Origin: DATADW01 sp963733905
GTDB taxonomy: Bacteria > Actinomycetota > Acidimicrobiia > Spongiisociales > DATADW01
Reading direction: 5' to 3'
Assembly: GCA_963733905.1 (NCBI GenBank)
Contig: CAVTEU010000004.1
Location: forward strand, 1 to 64,000
DNA length: 64,000 nucleotides
In this document: positions 35,806-44,935 of the stretch, one piece after another
How the letters are laid out: each line of letters starts with the position of its first letter
Numbering within the stretch: position 1 is the first letter of the stretch
Notes under the pieces: generated by a model
The model's database searches: none
What the model was told of the DNA's origin: nothing
Seen by the model: the letters and a program-made list of their open reading frames with translations, nothing else
Position numbers and translations under genes: made by a program

Positions 35806-38527
35806 TGGCCGAATACCCGTCCGACTATGAGTTCGACATCGTCCTACGGGATGGTGCCGTGGCCCGTTTCCGCCCCCTCCGTCCCGTCGATGCGCCACTG
35901 CTCCTCGCCCTCTTCGAACACACCGGCGCCCAGTCGCGGTACTACCGGTTCTTCCGCGCCAAGAACGAGCTGACACCCGAGGAGCTCGAGCACTTCACAA
36001 CCGTCGACTACCGCGACCGCATGGCCTTTGGCGCCTTCGAGGACGGGGAGATGGTGGGGGTGGGGCGGTATGACCGAGAGGCGAACGAGCCGGAGGCTGC
36101 CGAAGTCGCCTTTCTGGTGGCCGACAACCACCAGGGTCGAGGCATCGGGACTGCCCTGCTCCAGATGCTGGGCAGCTATGGCCGGGCCCATGGCGTGACC
36201 GCCTTCCGTGCCTTCGTGCTCCCCGAGAACCTGCAGATGATGCGGGTGTTCCGCGCCTCGGGCTACGAGCTCAGCCGCACTCTGGAAGAGGGCGTCTACT
36301 CGCTGGACTTCCCCACCGCGGTCTCTGCCGGGAGCAGGGCGGCCGAAGAAGAGAGGGAGAAGCGGGCCGTGGCCGCCTCGATCCTCCCCATCTTCTACCC
36401 GCGCTCCATCGCCGTCATCGGGGCCAGCCGCACCCCGGGGTCGATCGGAGCGCGTCTCTTTTCCAACCTGGTGGGCTCGGGGTTCACCGGTGCGGTGTAC
36501 CCGGTCAACCCAAAGGCCGGGGTGGTCCATTCGGTCCGGGCCTACCCGTCGATCCTCGACATCCCCGATCCGGTGGACCTCGCCTTCATCGTGGTCCCCG
36601 CCCATTTCGCTCTGGACGCGGTGAGGGAGTGCGCCCAGAAGCATGTCAAGGGGCTGGTCGTGATCACCGCCGGGTTCTCCGAGGTGCCCGGCGGGGAGGA
36701 CCTCGAGCATCAACTCCTCGAGGTCGCCAGGTCGGCCGGGATGCGGATGGTCGGTCCCAATTGCATGGGGGTGCTCAACACCGACCCGGCGGTCCAGATG
36801 AACGGGACCTTCGCCCCGGTCTACCCGCCACGGGGCAATGTCGCCATGTCGAGCCAGTCGGGGGCGCTGGGGATCGCCATCCTCGACTACGCCAGGCAGA
36901 ACAACATCGGGATCTCCACCTTCATCTCGGTGGGCAACAAGGCCGACGTGTCGGGCAACGACCTGCTGCTCGCCTGGGAGGAGGACCCGGCCACCGACGT
37001 CATCGTCCTCTACCTCGAATCGTTCGGGAACCCACGCCGATTCGCCCGTCTCGCCCGGCGCATCGCCCGCAAGAAGCCGATCGTGGCGGTCAAGTCGGGC
37101 CGGACCACCGCCGGCACCAGGGCGGCATCGAGCCACACCGGCGCCCTCGCCAGCCTCGATGTCGCCGTCGATGCGCTCTTCAACCAGGCGGGGGTGATCA
37201 GGACCACCACCCTCGAGGAGTTGTTCGGAGTGGCCTCGCTGCTGGCCAGCCAGCCGGTTCCGGAGGGGAGACGGGTGGGGGTGATCACCAACGCCGGGGG
37301 GCCGGGGATCCTCGCCGCCGACGCCCTCGAATCGGAGGAACTAGAGCTTCCCGAGCTGTCGGAGGGCCTGCGGGCCAAGCTGGCCGCGGCACTTTCCGCC
37401 GAGGCCTCGACCCGCAACCCCATCGATCTGATCGCCTCGGCCGGGCCCGACCACTACCGGCACTGCATCGAGACGCTCATCGACAGCGACGAGGTCGACG
37501 CAGTGATGGTGATCTACATCCCGACCACCCCCGACGGTCTGCAGGGTGTGGCGGCTGTGGTGCGCGAGGCGGCAATGGCCCACCACGGGAAGAAGACGTT
37601 CATCACCGTTTTCATGGAGAGCGAGCACTCTGCTGCGCTCTTCGAGGACGCCCGTGTCCCCACCTTCATCTTTCCCGAGGCGGCGGCGCTGGCACTGAGC
37701 CGCGCCGCCAGGTATGGCGAGTGGCTCAGCAGGCCCGAGGGGACCATCCCCGCCTTGGCGGGTCTCGACCCGGCTGCAGCCAGAGAGGTGGTGGCCGCCG
37801 CCATCGAGCGCATCGGCGCCGAAGGTGGCTGGCTCGAACCGGGCGAGGTCGACGCCGTGCTCGGTGCATTCGGGATCCGGCTCCCGGCGAGCCGGGTGGT
37901 GGTCAGCGCCGACGAGGCCGCGGCGGCCGCGTCCGAGATCGGTGGGAACGTGGTGCTCAAGGTGCTCGCTCCCTCCGCCCTCCACAAGACGCGATGTGGG
38001 CGGGGTCCTCCTCGATGTCGAGGGTGAGGGAGCGGTCCGTGCCGGGTTCGACCATCTCATGGGCGTGGTGGACGATCCCGAGGGGGTGCTGGTCCAGGAG
38101 ATGGTGGCGGGCGGCCACGAGGTGCTGATCGGCGTCACCGAGGACCCGTCGTTCGGTCCGTTGCTCGTCTTTGGTCTTGGCGGGGTGTACGTCGAGTTGC
38201 TCAAGGACGTCGCGGTGCGGATCGCCCCTATCACCGACCGGGATGCCGCCGAGATGATCGGGGAGATCAAGACGGCCCGACTCCTCCAGGGCCGCTACCG
38301 CAACTTCCCCGCCGGCGACCTCGATGCGCTCCAAGAGGCGCTGCTGCGGGTATCGGCGCTGGTGGAGGCGGTCCCCGAACTGGTCGAGATGGACATGAAC
38401 CCGGTCAAGGTGCTCCCACCGGGCCAAGGGGTACGGGTGGTGGACGCGAGGATCAAGATCCGCCCGCTCGAAGCCGGGATGGTCACCGGAACTGCTCGAC
38501 ATCCCCGGTCTGGCCGGCCACCGCTAG
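35805..38527 (+). CDS. GNAT/acyl-CoA synthetase (NDP-forming) fusion, Pat-type protein acetyltransferase, frameshifted
   Basis: About 907 residues. The N-terminal GNAT domain (1-165) contains the acetyl-CoA loop ADNHQGRGIGTALLQML. The remainder is an NDP-forming acyl-CoA synthetase: CoA-binding domain (FYPRSIAVIGASRTPGSIGA), succinyl-CoA-ligase-like domain (VAMSSQSGALGIAILDYA, SSHTGALASLDVAVDALF) and an ATP-grasp part (LVQEMVAGGHEVLIGVTED). This order is like actinobacterial PatA enzymes that acetylate and silence acetyl-CoA synthetase. TTG 35805 is the start. An indel near 37993 splits it; a stop at 38525 (LLDIPGLAGHR) or 38569 ends it. Confidence 0.87.
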
Positions 38528-38531
38528 AACG

Positions 38532-38580
38532 GTTTTGGCGTCACTCAGCGGGGAATGACCGCGTTTGGTGACGCCAAAAC
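38532..38580. terminator. Strong bidirectional terminator hairpin
   Basis: GTTTTGGCGTCAC, a 23-base loop, GTGACGCCAAAAC: a perfect 13-bp stem with T/A-rich outer ends on both strands, so it can stop transcription from either side. It separates the rightward acetyltransferase from the leftward Rieske gene, whose stop codon lies in the loop. Confidence 0.8.
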
Positions 38581-39738
38581 TGGTTCTCCCAGGTAGGCGT
38601 TGCCCACCATGGCGTAGAACTGGTGGAGAGTGCTCTCCCTGCTGCTGAGCGGTCCGGGCAGGTAGGCCCCACCGCTCATCCCCCTCTGGACTCCCTCACA
38701 TGCCGACCAATCCTCACGGTTGGTCACATCCCAGAAGTCGACGGCATACGCCGGGTCGAACCCTTGGCGTGACCGCGCCTCGGGCGGGAACAGCCAGACG
38801 CACTCAACATGGGTTCGATCGGCGGCGAGCGGTGTCAGCCGGTGGGTCATGACGTAGTCGGGGTGGGCCGAGATGAGCAGGTTGGGGAACAGCCCCACGT
38901 AGAGGACCTGGCGGAGGCGTTGCTGGTCGAGCCCGGGCAGCTTGACCCCATGCGATTTGCCATCGAACGACATCGTCTCGGCGTGGTCGGCGAGTTGCAT
39001 CGGCCCGCCGCACCACCGGCCGGTGGGCACCAGATCAACCCCGCTGTCCGGTGGTGAGACCTTGCACAGCGCGGGATGGATCGAGGTGCAGTGGTAGCAC
39101 TCGTGGTAGTTCTCGACCAGCAGCTTCCAGTTGGCGTGGACCTCGTATTCGTGTCTCGCCGCCTCGGTGAGATTTCCGGGCTGGTACGGGTCGAGCAGTT
39201 CGTCGAGGTTGCCGAGGTGCGTCTCCAGCCCCTCGTCATCGTCGCCGGTGTTGGCGAAGAGCCATCCGTGCCACTCGGCCAGCCGCACCTGGATCAGTGG
39301 GTACTCCGCCGGGTCGAAGCCGTCGGTGCCGGTGAAGGAAGGGGCCGAGCGGAGCGAGCCGTCCAAGGCGTACGTCCAAGAGTGGTAGGGGCAGCGAAGC
39401 TGGCGCAACGCCGCCACATCACCCTCGGGGAGCAACTCGTGACCACGGTGACGGCAGGTGTTGTGAAAGGCACGCAGCACGCCTGCGGCGTCGCGCATCA
39501 GGAGCAACCGGGCGCGGCCGGCACTCATCGCCCTCGCTTGCCCCGGGCCGGGCAAGCCGTCGGTCCTCCCCAGACAGAGCCACGAGCCGCTGAAGATGTG
39601 CTCGACCTCCCAGGCGAACACCTGCGGGGAGAGGTAGGCCTCGGCGGGGAGCGTCCGGCTTTGGCCGAACGGCTCCAGGGCTCGGAGCACCGCGCCCCGG
39701 TCGATCGGCGCCGGGGAGAACCGGAGGGCAGAGCTCAC
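38545..39738 (-). CDS. Rieske non-haem iron oxygenase, alpha subunit
   Basis: 397 residues. The Rieske [2Fe-2S] ligands are in NTCRHRGHELLPEGD and LRCPYHSWTYALDG. The mononuclear iron site has the two His in VENYHECYHCTSIHP and a later Asp (YAVDFWDVTNREDW). The ECYHC arrangement resembles choline/glycine-betaine monooxygenase-like members more than benzoate dioxygenases. No reductase is adjacent. GTG 39738 overlaps the PPDK stop (GTGA), so it is translated from the PPDK transcript, an odd pairing. Substrate unknown. Confidence 0.9.
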   Translation of the reverse strand: MSSALRFSPAPIDRGAVLRALEPFGQSRTLPAEAYLSPQVFAWEVEHIFSGSWLCLGRTDGLPGPGQARAMSAGRARLLLMRDAAGVLRAFHNTCRHRGHELLPEGDVAALRQLRCPYHSWTYALDGSLRSAPSFTGTDGFDPAEYPLIQVRLAEWHGWLFANTGDDDEGLETHLGNLDELLDPYQPGNLTEAARHEYEVHANWKLLVENYHECYHCTSIHPALCKVSPPDSGVDLVPTGRWCGGPMQLADHAETMSFDGKSHGVKLPGLDQQRLRQVLYVGLFPNLLISAHPDYVMTHRLTPLAADRTHVECVWLFPPEARSRQGFDPAYAVDFWDVTNREDWSACEGVQRGMSGGAYLPGPLSSRESTLHQFYAMVGNAYLGEPVLASPNAVIPR

Positions 39739-42371
39739 ACCGAGCCGGCCGATTCCGACCCGCCGAGTGCTGCCTGGGCCGCAGCCAGCCGGGCAACCGG
39801 GACCCGGGGCGGGCTGGCGGAGACGTAGTCGAGACCGATCCGGTGGCACATGGCGATCGATGCCGGGTCCCCGCCGTGCTCGCCACACACCCCGACTTCG
39901 AGTGTCGGGTTGGCCTCTTTTCCGGCGGTGGTCCCCATCTCGACCAGCCGTCCGACGCCGTGCTCATCCATCGTCTGGAAGGGGTTCGAGGGGTAGATCC
40001 CCTGCTCGATGAAAAAGGGGAGGAACGACCGGTCGGCGTCGTCGCGGCTCAGCCCGTATGTGGTCTGGGTGAGGTCATTGGTGCCGAACGAGAAGAAGTC
40101 GGCCACGCCGGCGATCTCACCCGCCAGCAGCGCCGCCCGTGGAAGCTCGATCATCGTCCCGATGGGCACCTCGACCGCCTCGTCCGGGAACACATCGGCG
40201 ATCTCGGCCTCGATCATGGTGCGGACCCGTCGAAGCTCCTCGGCGGTGGACACCAGAGGCACCATGATCTCGAGATGGGGAGCACCCCCGGCCAGACGGC
40301 GGCGCTTCATCGCCTGGAGGGCCGCCTGTACCTGGATCCGGTACAGCTCGGGGACGAGCAGCCCGAGGCGGACGCCACGCAGCCCGAGCATCGGGTTTGT
40401 CTCCTCCCACTTGGCCACAGCGCGCTCCAACTCGGCGATCCGGTCGTCGGGCGCCTGCCCCTTCTCGGCGCGGTGCCGGCGCTCCCTCTCCAACTCGAGC
40501 CGGGACGGGAGGAACTCGTGGAGTGGCGGATCGAGCAGCCGGATGATCACGGGGAGCCCGTCCATCGCTTCGAGCAGGCCTTCAAAATCTTCGGTCTGCT
40601 GGGCGCGCAGCCGTTCCAGGGCGGGGTCCCGCACCTCGGGGTCCTCGTTGAGGATGATCTGCTGAACGATGGCCAGCCGCTCGCCCATGAACATGTGCTC
40701 GGTGCGAGCCAGACCGATCCCCTCGGCGCCCGCCTCACGGGCACGGGCGGCGTCGGAGGGTGTGTCGGCGTTTGCCCGGACGCCCATCGTGCGGAATTCG
40801 TCCGCCCAGGTCAGCAGCATCTCCAGTTGGGGCGTATCGGAGGCGGGTTCGAGCGGCACCTCACCGCCGTACACGTTGCCGCTGGTGCCGTCGATGGTGA
40901 CCACTTCCCCCTCGTTGATGGTGACGGCCCCGACGGTCAGCAAGCCGGACCCCTCGTCCACGTTGAGAGCAGAGGCCCCGGTCACCGCCGGTTTCCCCAT
41001 ACCGCGGGCAACCACGGCGGCGTGGCTGGTCTTGCCTCCCCGGCTGGTGAGGATTCCCTGTGCGGCCGCCATCCCGTGGATGTCGTCCGGAGTGGTCTCG
41101 TGCCGCACCAGCACCACAGCCACGTCCTGGCCGGCGCGCTCGACCGCCCGGTCGGCATCAAAGACAGCCTCGCCCGAGGCAGCACCCGGAGATGCCGCCA
41201 CCCCGTGCGCCAGCGGCTCGACCCCGGCGTCCTCGGCGATGGTGGGCCGCTGCAACTGCTCCAGGGCCGCAGGGTCGACCCGCAGCACCGCCTGACGCCG
41301 ATCGATGAGGCCTTCGTTGGCCATGTCCACCGCCAAGCGCACAGCCGCCCTGGCCGTCCGTTTGCCCACCCGGGTCTGCAGGATCCAGAGCGTGCCGTTC
41401 TCCACGGTGAACTCGATGTCGCACATGTCCCGGTAGTGGTTCTCCAGTGTCTTCATCACCCCGAGCAACTCGGCGTGGACGCCGGGACGTTGGTCCTCCA
41501 GGTCGGCAAGCGACAGGGTGTTCCTAGTCCCGGCCACGACGTCCTCGCCCTGGGCGTTGACCAGGTAGTCGCCATACGGCTGAGGCTCGCCGCTCGATGG
41601 ATCGCGGGTGAAGCAGACGCCGGTTCCGGAGTCCTCGCCCAGGTCCCCAAAGACCATGGTCTGCACGTTGCACGCCGTGCCCAGATCACCTGGGATGTGG
41701 TGGAGCCGCCGATAGTCGACCGCCCTCCGGTTGCCCCACGAGGAGAACACCGCGGTGACCGCCGCCCGCAGTTGCTCCATCGGCTCGGCTGGGACGCTCT
41801 TCCCCGCATCCTCGATGAGGCCGCGGAACCGCCCGGTCGCCGCCTCGAGATCGCCGGCGTCCAGTTCGGCGTCGCTCTCGACACCGCTCGTCCGGCGCAG
41901 TTCGGTGAGCACTTCCTCGAAATGGTCTCCGGGAACGCCGAGGACCACCTTGCCGAACATCTGGAGGAAACGGCGGTATATGTCCCAAGCCACCCGCTCA
42001 CGCCCCGCCCGCTCGGCGATCTCCTTGACCACGATGTCGTTGATCCCCAGGTTGAGCACCGTGTCCATCATCCCCGGCATCGAGAACTTGGCCCCGGAGC
42101 GGACCGAAACCAGTAGCGGCGTGGTGCCCCCGCCGCCAAAGCTCCTTCCTGTGCTCTCTTCGAGCCTGCGGATGGCACCGGCCACCTCATCCCACAGCCC
42201 GGCCGGAGCTTCGCCGTCCTCCATGAATGCACGGCATGCCTCGGTGGTGATGGTGAACCCGGGTGGGACACGCAGCCCGAGGTTGGTCATCTCGGCCAAA
42301 CCGGCGCCCTTGCCGCCCAGGAGGTCCTTTTGGTCGTTCGACCCCTCCGCAAAGTCGTACACGTAACGCAT
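39735..42371 (-). CDS. ppdK: Pyruvate, phosphate dikinase (PPDK)
   Basis: 878 residues, normal length, intact. It interconverts pyruvate and phosphoenolpyruvate using ATP and phosphate. The N-terminal ATP-grasp part has LLGGKGAGLAEMTNLGLRVP and SVRSGAKFSMPGMMDTVLN. The phosphohistidine is in SRGGKTSHAAVVARGMGKPA. The C-terminal PEP-binding barrel has GLARTEHMFM, FFSFGTNDLTQTTYG and VCGEHGGDP. ATG 42371 follows GGAGAGCGC. Upstream is a 280-base gap with a gene remnant; downstream it is coupled to the Rieske oxygenase. Confidence 0.96.
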   Translation of the reverse strand: MRYVYDFAEGSNDQKDLLGGKGAGLAEMTNLGLRVPPGFTITTEACRAFMEDGEAPAGLWDEVAGAIRRLEESTGRSFGGGGTTPLLVSVRSGAKFSMPGMMDTVLNLGINDIVVKEIAERAGRERVAWDIYRRFLQMFGKVVLGVPGDHFEEVLTELRRTSGVESDAELDAGDLEAATGRFRGLIEDAGKSVPAEPMEQLRAAVTAVFSSWGNRRAVDYRRLHHIPGDLGTACNVQTMVFGDLGEDSGTGVCFTRDPSSGEPQPYGDYLVNAQGEDVVAGTRNTLSLADLEDQRPGVHAELLGVMKTLENHYRDMCDIEFTVENGTLWILQTRVGKRTARAAVRLAVDMANEGLIDRRQAVLRVDPAALEQLQRPTIAEDAGVEPLAHGVAASPGAASGEAVFDADRAVERAGQDVAVVLVRHETTPDDIHGMAAAQGILTSRGGKTSHAAVVARGMGKPAVTGASALNVDEGSGLLTVGAVTINEGEVVTIDGTSGNVYGGEVPLEPASDTPQLEMLLTWADEFRTMGVRANADTPSDAARAREAGAEGIGLARTEHMFMGERLAIVQQIILNEDPEVRDPALERLRAQQTEDFEGLLEAMDGLPVIIRLLDPPLHEFLPSRLELERERRHRAEKGQAPDDRIAELERAVAKWEETNPMLGLRGVRLGLLVPELYRIQVQAALQAMKRRRLAGGAPHLEIMVPLVSTAEELRRVRTMIEAEIADVFPDEAVEVPIGTMIELPRAALLAGEIAGVADFFSFGTNDLTQTTYGLSRDDADRSFLPFFIEQGIYPSNPFQTMDEHGVGRLVEMGTTAGKEANPTLEVGVCGEHGGDPASIAMCHRIGLDYVSASPPRVPVARLAAAQAALGGSESAGSV

Positions 42372-42485
42372 GCGCTCTCCGGCCTCCCGTGGATGATTGG
42401 GACGGTACTCGTCACCTCCCCGGCGGGATGATGCCGCAATGCGGAAAGACTCGCCGTGTTTCCGCCCGATGACAGGATTGGCCTC

Positions 42486-42606
42486 ATGAAGGTCGCCGTG
42501 TTCAGCGCCAAGACGATCGCCGCGGTGACGCGTCGAGAACCTGACCGCTTTCAAGGAAGGACGGTCCTCGGGTAACGAGGTCGGCTCGGAGCGGATCCGG
42601 GGGTAG
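42486..42606 (+). pseudogene. Internally deleted D-2-hydroxyacid dehydrogenase remnant
   Basis: ATG 42486 encodes MKVAVFSAK, the usual first strand of LdhA-type D-lactate dehydrogenases. It is joined almost directly to what reads as their last helix and tail (TIAAVTVENLTAFKEG then RSSGNEV, stop TAG 42604), with one indel near 42531. About 300 central residues are absent. The match rests on the paired N- and C-terminal signatures seen by eye. The rest of the gap (42372-42652) holds no other gene; GGAGGA before the CBS gene is at 42644. Confidence 0.5.
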
Positions 42607-42652
42607 TCGCCTCGGTAGCCTGCCGGTTCAGCGGTAACGACCAGGAGGATCG

Positions 42653-43318
42653 ATGCGGGTGGGCGACGTGATGACCAGCGAGGTGCTCACCATCAAGGGT
42701 GAGGAGAGCCTCAAGACCGCCGCCCGGCTCATGGTCGAAGCCGGGGTCAGCGGGCTACCAGTGCTCGATGAAAGCGGTGCTTTGGTCGGGATCATCACCG
42801 AGGCCGACTTTGTCAGACGCCAGGCACGGGAGGATCGGGGCCGTCTGCTCAACGTGGTGCTCCAGAGGCATGCTCCAGTGTCGGAGGGGACAACGGTGCG
42901 GGAGGTGATGACGCCGTCGCCGGTCGTGATCTATCCCGAGGCCACGGTCACAGAAGCGGCCCGGTTGATGCTCGCCCATCAGGTGAAGCGGCTACCCGTG
43001 GTTGATGATGGCGGAGGGCTCGTCGGCGTCGTCAGCAGGGCGGACCTGATGAGCGCCTTCACCATCCCCGACGATGAGTTGGCCGAGACGGTGCGTCAGG
43101 ACGTCTTGAAGCGTGTGCTCTTGCTCGACCCGAAGTCGCTCGACGTCGTGGTGCGCGATGGTGTCGCCTCGATCAGCGGGGAGGTGCCGCGGCGCAGCGA
43201 CGCCCGCATCCTCGAGGAACTGACCCGCCGACTCGACGGAATCGTTGACGTCGAGACCGACCTCAGCTGGGAAATGGACGACACCAGGACCGGTCGACCG
43301 CCGTCGAACCTGCCCTGA
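42653..43318 (+). CDS. CBS-domain pair plus BON domain protein
   Basis: 221 residues. Two CBS motifs (MRVGDVMTSEVLTIKGEES to GALVGIITEADFVR, and VREVMTPSPVVIYPEATV to GLVGVVSRADLM) form a nucleotide-sensing Bateman module. A C-terminal BON domain (LLLDPKSLDVVVRDGVASIS, then GEVPRRSDARILEEL) may bind membranes or partners. ATG 42653 follows AGGAGGAT. Its function is unknown, but such proteins are often stress-linked energy sensors. Confidence 0.92.
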   Translation: MRVGDVMTSEVLTIKGEESLKTAARLMVEAGVSGLPVLDESGALVGIITEADFVRRQAREDRGRLLNVVLQRHAPVSEGTTVREVMTPSPVVIYPEATVTEAARLMLAHQVKRLPVVDDGGGLVGVVSRADLMSAFTIPDDELAETVRQDVLKRVLLLDPKSLDVVVRDGVASISGEVPRRSDARILEELTRRLDGIVDVETDLSWEMDDTRTGRPPSNLP

Positions 43319-43364
43319 CCCCGGCGACGGTTGCCGTTCCTCGGCCCGATTACCCTGCCCCGCC

Positions 43365-43979
43365 ATGGCACGACCGCGTGGAAGAGCGCTCGCCCAGCAG
43401 CGCGTCGCCAAGGAAGAGGCCCGTGAAGAGGCGAAGCGTCATACGTCCCGCCGCAACCTCTGGATCGGCATCGGCGTCGCCGTCGTCCTCATCGGTGGGC
43501 TGGTCGCCTTCGTCCTCACCCGCCCCGACCCGCTCGAGGGCGCCGACATAACCACATACCCGGATCTGGGCGTCGAGCACCTGGCGGCGGGCGATCCTGC
43601 GCCCGAGTACAACTCCAACCCGCCTACCAGCGGCCCCCACGCCATCCAGCCGGCGGCTTGCGGCATCTACCGGGAGCCGGTGACCGACATCCAGCAGGTT
43701 CACACGCTCGAGCACGGGGCCATCGTCGTGCAGTACGACCCGTCTCTCCCCGAGGAGGACATCGAGCGGCTCGAGGAACTGGCCCGCTCCATCGGCGACC
43801 AGATCCTTGTGGCCCCCCGTTCGGGGATGCCGGCGCCGGTCGCCGTCTCCTCATGGGCCACGGTCATGCTCCTCGACGGCGTCGACGAGGACATGATCAA
43901 CGCCTTCCACCTCCGCTACGAGGACCAGAGCCCCGAGCCGCTCGCCGTCTGCCCGCTCCAGGTGGACGAGGCGGCTTGA
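43365..43979 (+). CDS. DUF3105 membrane-anchored protein
   Basis: 204 residues. A charged N-terminus is followed by one transmembrane helix (LWIGIGVAVVLIGGLVAFVL) and an extracytoplasmic DUF3105 domain with the signatures YNSNPPTSGPHAIQPAACG and VHTLEHGAIVVQY. The conserved His, Asn and Cys suggest metal or haem binding but no activity is established. ATG 43365 lies 46 bases after the CBS gene; the stop overlaps the TTG of the hydrolase gene (TTGA). Confidence 0.87.
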   Translation: MARPRGRALAQQRVAKEEAREEAKRHTSRRNLWIGIGVAVVLIGGLVAFVLTRPDPLEGADITTYPDLGVEHLAAGDPAPEYNSNPPTSGPHAIQPAACGIYREPVTDIQQVHTLEHGAIVVQYDPSLPEEDIERLEELARSIGDQILVAPRSGMPAPVAVSSWATVMLLDGVDEDMINAFHLRYEDQSPEPLAVCPLQVDEAA

Positions 43980-44801
43980 TCGAAGAGGATCCCGGCCCGC
44001 CGGCGTCGGCGAGGTGGACCGGGGTAGCGCCACCGCTGCTGCTGGCGCACGCCACCGGCTTCTGCAAGGAGGTGTGGCGTCCGGTTCGTCGACGAGTTGC
44101 GGCTTGCCGGCGCCGGCAACGAGATCGTTGCGTTCGATTTCAGCGGTCACGGTGCAAGCCCACCCCGAGCGGACCCCTCCGACTGGTCGGGGTACGCCGC
44201 GGATGTGAGGACGATGCTCAACCGGCTACCGGTGGCTCCCGTAGGTGTTGGCCACTCGATGGGTGCCACCGCCATGATCATGGCCGAGCTCGACCATCCG
44301 GGGAGCTTCTCGGCGCTGGTGCTCGTCGAGCCGGTCGTGTTCCCAGACGGGGGGCGCGACGAGCTACTGGAACGGCTCCACCGGGCGACCGGGCGCCGCA
44401 AGGACCGCTTCCCCGACCGGGAGACGGCGGCAGCCAACTTCTTGGCCAAGTCCGCATTCGCCCGATGGCACCCTGCGGCGCTCCAGGGCTATGTCGATGG
44501 CGGCCTGGTCGATGACGGTGGGGGAGTGCGATTGGCCTGCCCTCCCGCACTGGAGGCGGCAATCTACCCCGCGGCCAACCGTCATCGCGCCTGGTACCGG
44601 CTCGGAGAGCTCAACCTCCATGTTGTGGTTATGGCCAGCGGAGCATCGGCCGAATATCCGCCCGGTTTCCTCGAGCAGACAGTGATGCGGGTCCCGGGAG
44701 CCCGGGCAGTCGAGGTCCCGGGAACCAGCCATTTCCTCCCCATGGAGCGACCAGACGCGGTGGCGGCCGAGGTGCTGAGACACCTCTCGACAGGCCGGTA
44801 G
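43976..44801 (+). CDS. Alpha/beta hydrolase, frameshifted near the start
   Basis: About 275 residues. The N-terminal strand and oxyanion region PPLLLAHATGFCKEVWRPV are separated by an indel near 44087 from VDELRLAGAGNEIVAFDF and the rest. The nucleophile is in VGVGHSMGATAMIM; a candidate acid is in VLVEPVVFPDGGRDEL and the His is in VPGTSHFLPMERPD. TTG 43976 overlaps the DUF3105 stop. Likely an esterase or epoxide/haloalkane-type hydrolase; substrate unknown. The 134-base gap after it shows no gene. Confidence 0.82.
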
Positions 44802-44935
44802 GCCGGGGGGTACCAACAATCATCGGTTGGTCGATCGGCTTGTCGCTTATCCTCCTGCGTGCCGTCTCTTGAGAGCAACGTGCTGGCCTAACCGGTGAAC
44901 CCCGACCCCTCCCCGTCCTCAAGGAGCGTTTCACC

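Noticed and set aside
39843..42116. Very long + strand ORF of 757 codons opposite ppdK
   Set aside because: It mirrors an intact, full-length PPDK and shows no recognisable domain.
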